Shown: positions 5,577 to 6,472 of the stretch, piece after piece | Layout: each line of letters begins with the position of its first letter | Numbering within the stretch: the first letter of the stretch is position 1 | Source: Hydrogenimonas sp. | Lineage (GTDB): Bacteria > Campylobacterota > Campylobacteria > Campylobacterales > Hydrogenimonadaceae | NCBI GenBank assembly: GCA_021647345.1 | Contig: JAKIUX010000060.1 | Location: 1 to 6,472, forward strand | Direction of reading: 5' to 3' | Length of the DNA: 6,472 bases | The notes under the pieces: model-generated | What the model was told of the DNA's origin: nothing | The model's input: the letters and a program-made list of their open reading frames with translations, nothing else | Database searches by the model: none | Position numbers and translations under genes: made by a program

Positions 5577-6255
5577 CGTAAAAGTCGTAGCATGAGATGA
5601 AATAGATGCCGTTTTGCTTCTTTATTCGCTTATCTCCCTTTTTGTAAGCCTTTTTGAATCGCTTCACCACCTGTTTCGCTCTGTTGTAATTATACTTTTT
5701 TCTCTGTATCAGATCACCAAGAGGGATCCAGCAATCCTCATCCTCTTTGGTCTCCTTTTTTCTCTTCTCTTTTTTTCTCTTCTTCTCTTGAGTCTCTTTT
5801 TTTGGGGTTTGATCTTCGCTATCTTCGTCGGGTTCTATCTCTATATGGACCTCTTCTTCTGCTCTCTCTGTGCTATTTGGAAGATGGCGGCCGCTTTGAT
5901 AGATTGTGCGCATTTCGTGAAAGGCTTGTTTTAGAAGGTTTATCTCCTCCTGCAGAGTTTGGGTGATTTGAGCGTTGGCCTCTTTGAGGTCCTCTATGGA
6001 TGCTTTCAGCACCTCTATAGTTTCATCTTTCGCCTTGAGTATCTCTCTGTACTCCTCTATGAGCGAAACATGCTCTATTGACTCCTCTTTGTCGCTTTTG
6101 TCAACCTCCGGCTCAATATTGTCCGCGACGATGACATAGTAGCGCCCGTCTATCTTTCTCGAAGGAAGCGTACCCCGCTTTATCTTCGCGTAAACGCTTT
6201 GTCGCGAGAGCCCGTGCATCTGGGCATATTCGGAAGGTTTGACAAGTTGCTGCAT
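5560..6255 (-). CDS. Helix-turn-helix and coiled-coil protein of unknown function
   Basis: A 231-residue soluble protein. Residues 1-43 (VKPSEYAQMHGLSRQSVYAKIKRGTL, then a GRYYVIV strand) form a MerR/excisionase-like helix-turn-helix with a small wing. Residues about 60-120 are a long heptad-rich coiled coil, likely for dimerisation. Residues about 131-174 are an extremely charged linker, first acidic and then KKRKKEKRKKE. The C-terminal 176-231 (WIPLGDLIQRKKYNYNRAKQVVKRF...GIYFISCYDF) again has helices followed by a short strand pair, possibly a second winged head. From memory it recalls the DUF3972 coiled-coil proteins of Campylobacterota, but I cannot confirm that. A DNA-binding or DNA-bridging role is inference. 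ATG 6255 is preceded by GGGGTAGG at a fair distance. It stands alone, with its own promoter and tRNA-Pro downstream. Confidence 0.8.
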   Translation of the reverse strand: MQQLVKPSEYAQMHGLSRQSVYAKIKRGTLPSRKIDGRYYVIVADNIEPEVDKSDKEESIEHVSLIEEYREILKAKDETIEVLKASIEDLKEANAQITQTLQEEINLLKQAFHEMRTIYQSGRHLPNSTERAEEEVHIEIEPDEDSEDQTPKKETQEKKRKKEKRKKETKEDEDCWIPLGDLIQRKKYNYNRAKQVVKRFKKAYKKGDKRIKKQNGIYFISCYDFYEDILE

Positions 6256-6267
6256 AGCCTACCCCAT

Positions 6268-6280
6268 TGACAGTTTGTCA
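6268..6280. promoter_or_regulatory. Palindrome at the start site, possible operator
   Basis: TGACA-GTT-TGTCA is a perfect five-base inverted repeat between the -10 and the ATG of the coiled-coil gene, around the expected transcription start. A dimeric DNA-binding protein there would block transcription, and the gene it controls itself encodes a helix-turn-helix. Short arms make chance possible. Confidence 0.4.
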
Positions 6281-6281
6281 C

Positions 6282-6290
6282 ATTATACCA
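6282..6290 (-). promoter_or_regulatory. Extended -10 promoter of the coiled-coil gene
   Basis: On the - strand TGGTATAAT (6290-6282) is a perfect TATAAT with the TG extension one base upstream. No good -35 hexamer is present; the region upstream is A/T-rich, which is common for this type of promoter. The start would lie about 20 bases before the ATG. Confidence 0.6.
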
Positions 6291-6303
6291 AATAAAATTG
6301 ATT

Positions 6304-6326
6304 AAAGTGCCTAAAAAAGGCACTTT
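6304..6326. terminator. Strong bidirectional stem-loop terminator
   Basis: Perfect nine-base arms AAAGTGCCT (6304-6312) and AGGCACTTT (6318-6326) enclose a five-A loop. On the - strand the stem is followed by an A/T-rich stretch starting TTTAATC, fitting a terminator for the gene or short frame to the right; on the + strand four T residues follow counting the stem end. It insulates the coiled-coil gene from upstream transcription. Confidence 0.75.
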
Positions 6327-6378
6327 TACAGCTACCAATAGTGTAAATGGCAAAAGTGCAGCGACTTTCCGAAGGTTC

Positions 6379-6456
6379 TTATGCCCCGGCTCTCTTCTGC
6401 TCTACCCCCTCTTTTACAGGAACGAAGAGGCAGCTCTCCTTATCTCTTTTCTCCAT
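6379..6456 (-). CDS. Short open frame at right edge: tiny gene or tail of a larger one
   Basis: ATG at 6456 to TAA at 6379 gives 25 residues, MEKRDKESCLFVPVKEGVEQ then KRAGA, a charged and soluble composition. AAGG ends eight bases before the ATG, a plausible ribosome-binding site, and a strong terminator lies about 50 bases past the stop on the same strand. The frame is also open upstream to the window edge, so this may instead be the C-terminal end of a gene lying mostly outside. I recognise no family. Position before a terminator is the main support. Confidence 0.35.
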   Translation of the reverse strand: MEKRDKESCLFVPVKEGVEQKRAGA

Positions 6457-6472
6457 ATTCCAACCTTTTTTT

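Noticed and set aside
5614..5934. A + strand frame rich in Leu, Phe and Ser, resembling a membrane protein
   Set aside because: It is the mirror of the purine-rich charged linker of the coiled-coil gene on the other strand; the hydrophobic look follows from the pyrimidine tract.
6347..6472. A + strand frame open to the window edge (MAKVQRLSEGSYAPALF...)
   Set aside because: There is no ribosome-binding site, the composition is rich in Ser, Phe and Pro, and it lies just after the terminator, opposite a more plausible - strand frame.
1..6472. CRISPR arrays, rRNA genes and riboswitches
   Set aside because: No regularly spaced repeats, rRNA signatures or known riboswitch cores were seen on either strand.

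Overview
The window looks like chromosomal DNA from a member of the Campylobacterota, perhaps a free-living chemolithotroph. This is an inference from protein style, the DUF309/SagB-like pair and A/T-rich TATAAT-type promoters; no ribosomal gene is present to confirm it.

Left block (1-2160, + strand): four tightly packed genes, probably one operon. They are the C-terminal end of a YajQ-family protein, a small rhodanese-like protein, a DUF309 protein, and a two-domain SagB-type FMN oxidoreductase whose start overlaps the DUF309 gene. No YcaO cyclodehydratase or precursor peptide is visible, so the SagB-like enzyme is an orphan here. After a 67-base gap with a good promoter comes a membrane-anchored diguanylate cyclase (2228-3730) with a Cache-type periplasmic sensor, an intact GGEEF active site and an RxxD inhibitory site. 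YajQ proteins bind cyclic di-GMP in some bacteria, so both ends of this block touch the same second messenger.

Middle block (3803-5479): a segment of about 1.65 kb bounded by 28-bp direct repeats (27 of 28 identical) of the 3' end of a tRNA-Pro gene. It holds an AbiE-type toxin-antitoxin pair on the - strand (antitoxin-like gene first, then the AbiEii nucleotidyltransferase, overlapping by 11 bases), its promoter, and a fragment of an IS30-family transposase next to the tRNA. No integrase is present. The layout is that of a small or decayed island inserted into tRNA-Pro. The copy of the tRNA 3' end in the intact gene carries a base that breaks the T-stem, while the displaced copy at the far end has the pairing base.

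Right block (5453-6472, - strand): the tRNA-Pro(GGG) gene with its own promoter, then a 231-residue protein with an N-terminal helix-turn-helix, a long coiled coil, a very charged linker and a C-terminal domain that may be a second DNA-binding head. Its promoter has an extended -10 and a palindrome near the transcription start. A strong stem-loop terminator separates it from a short reading frame that may be a tiny gene or the tail of a gene beyond the window.
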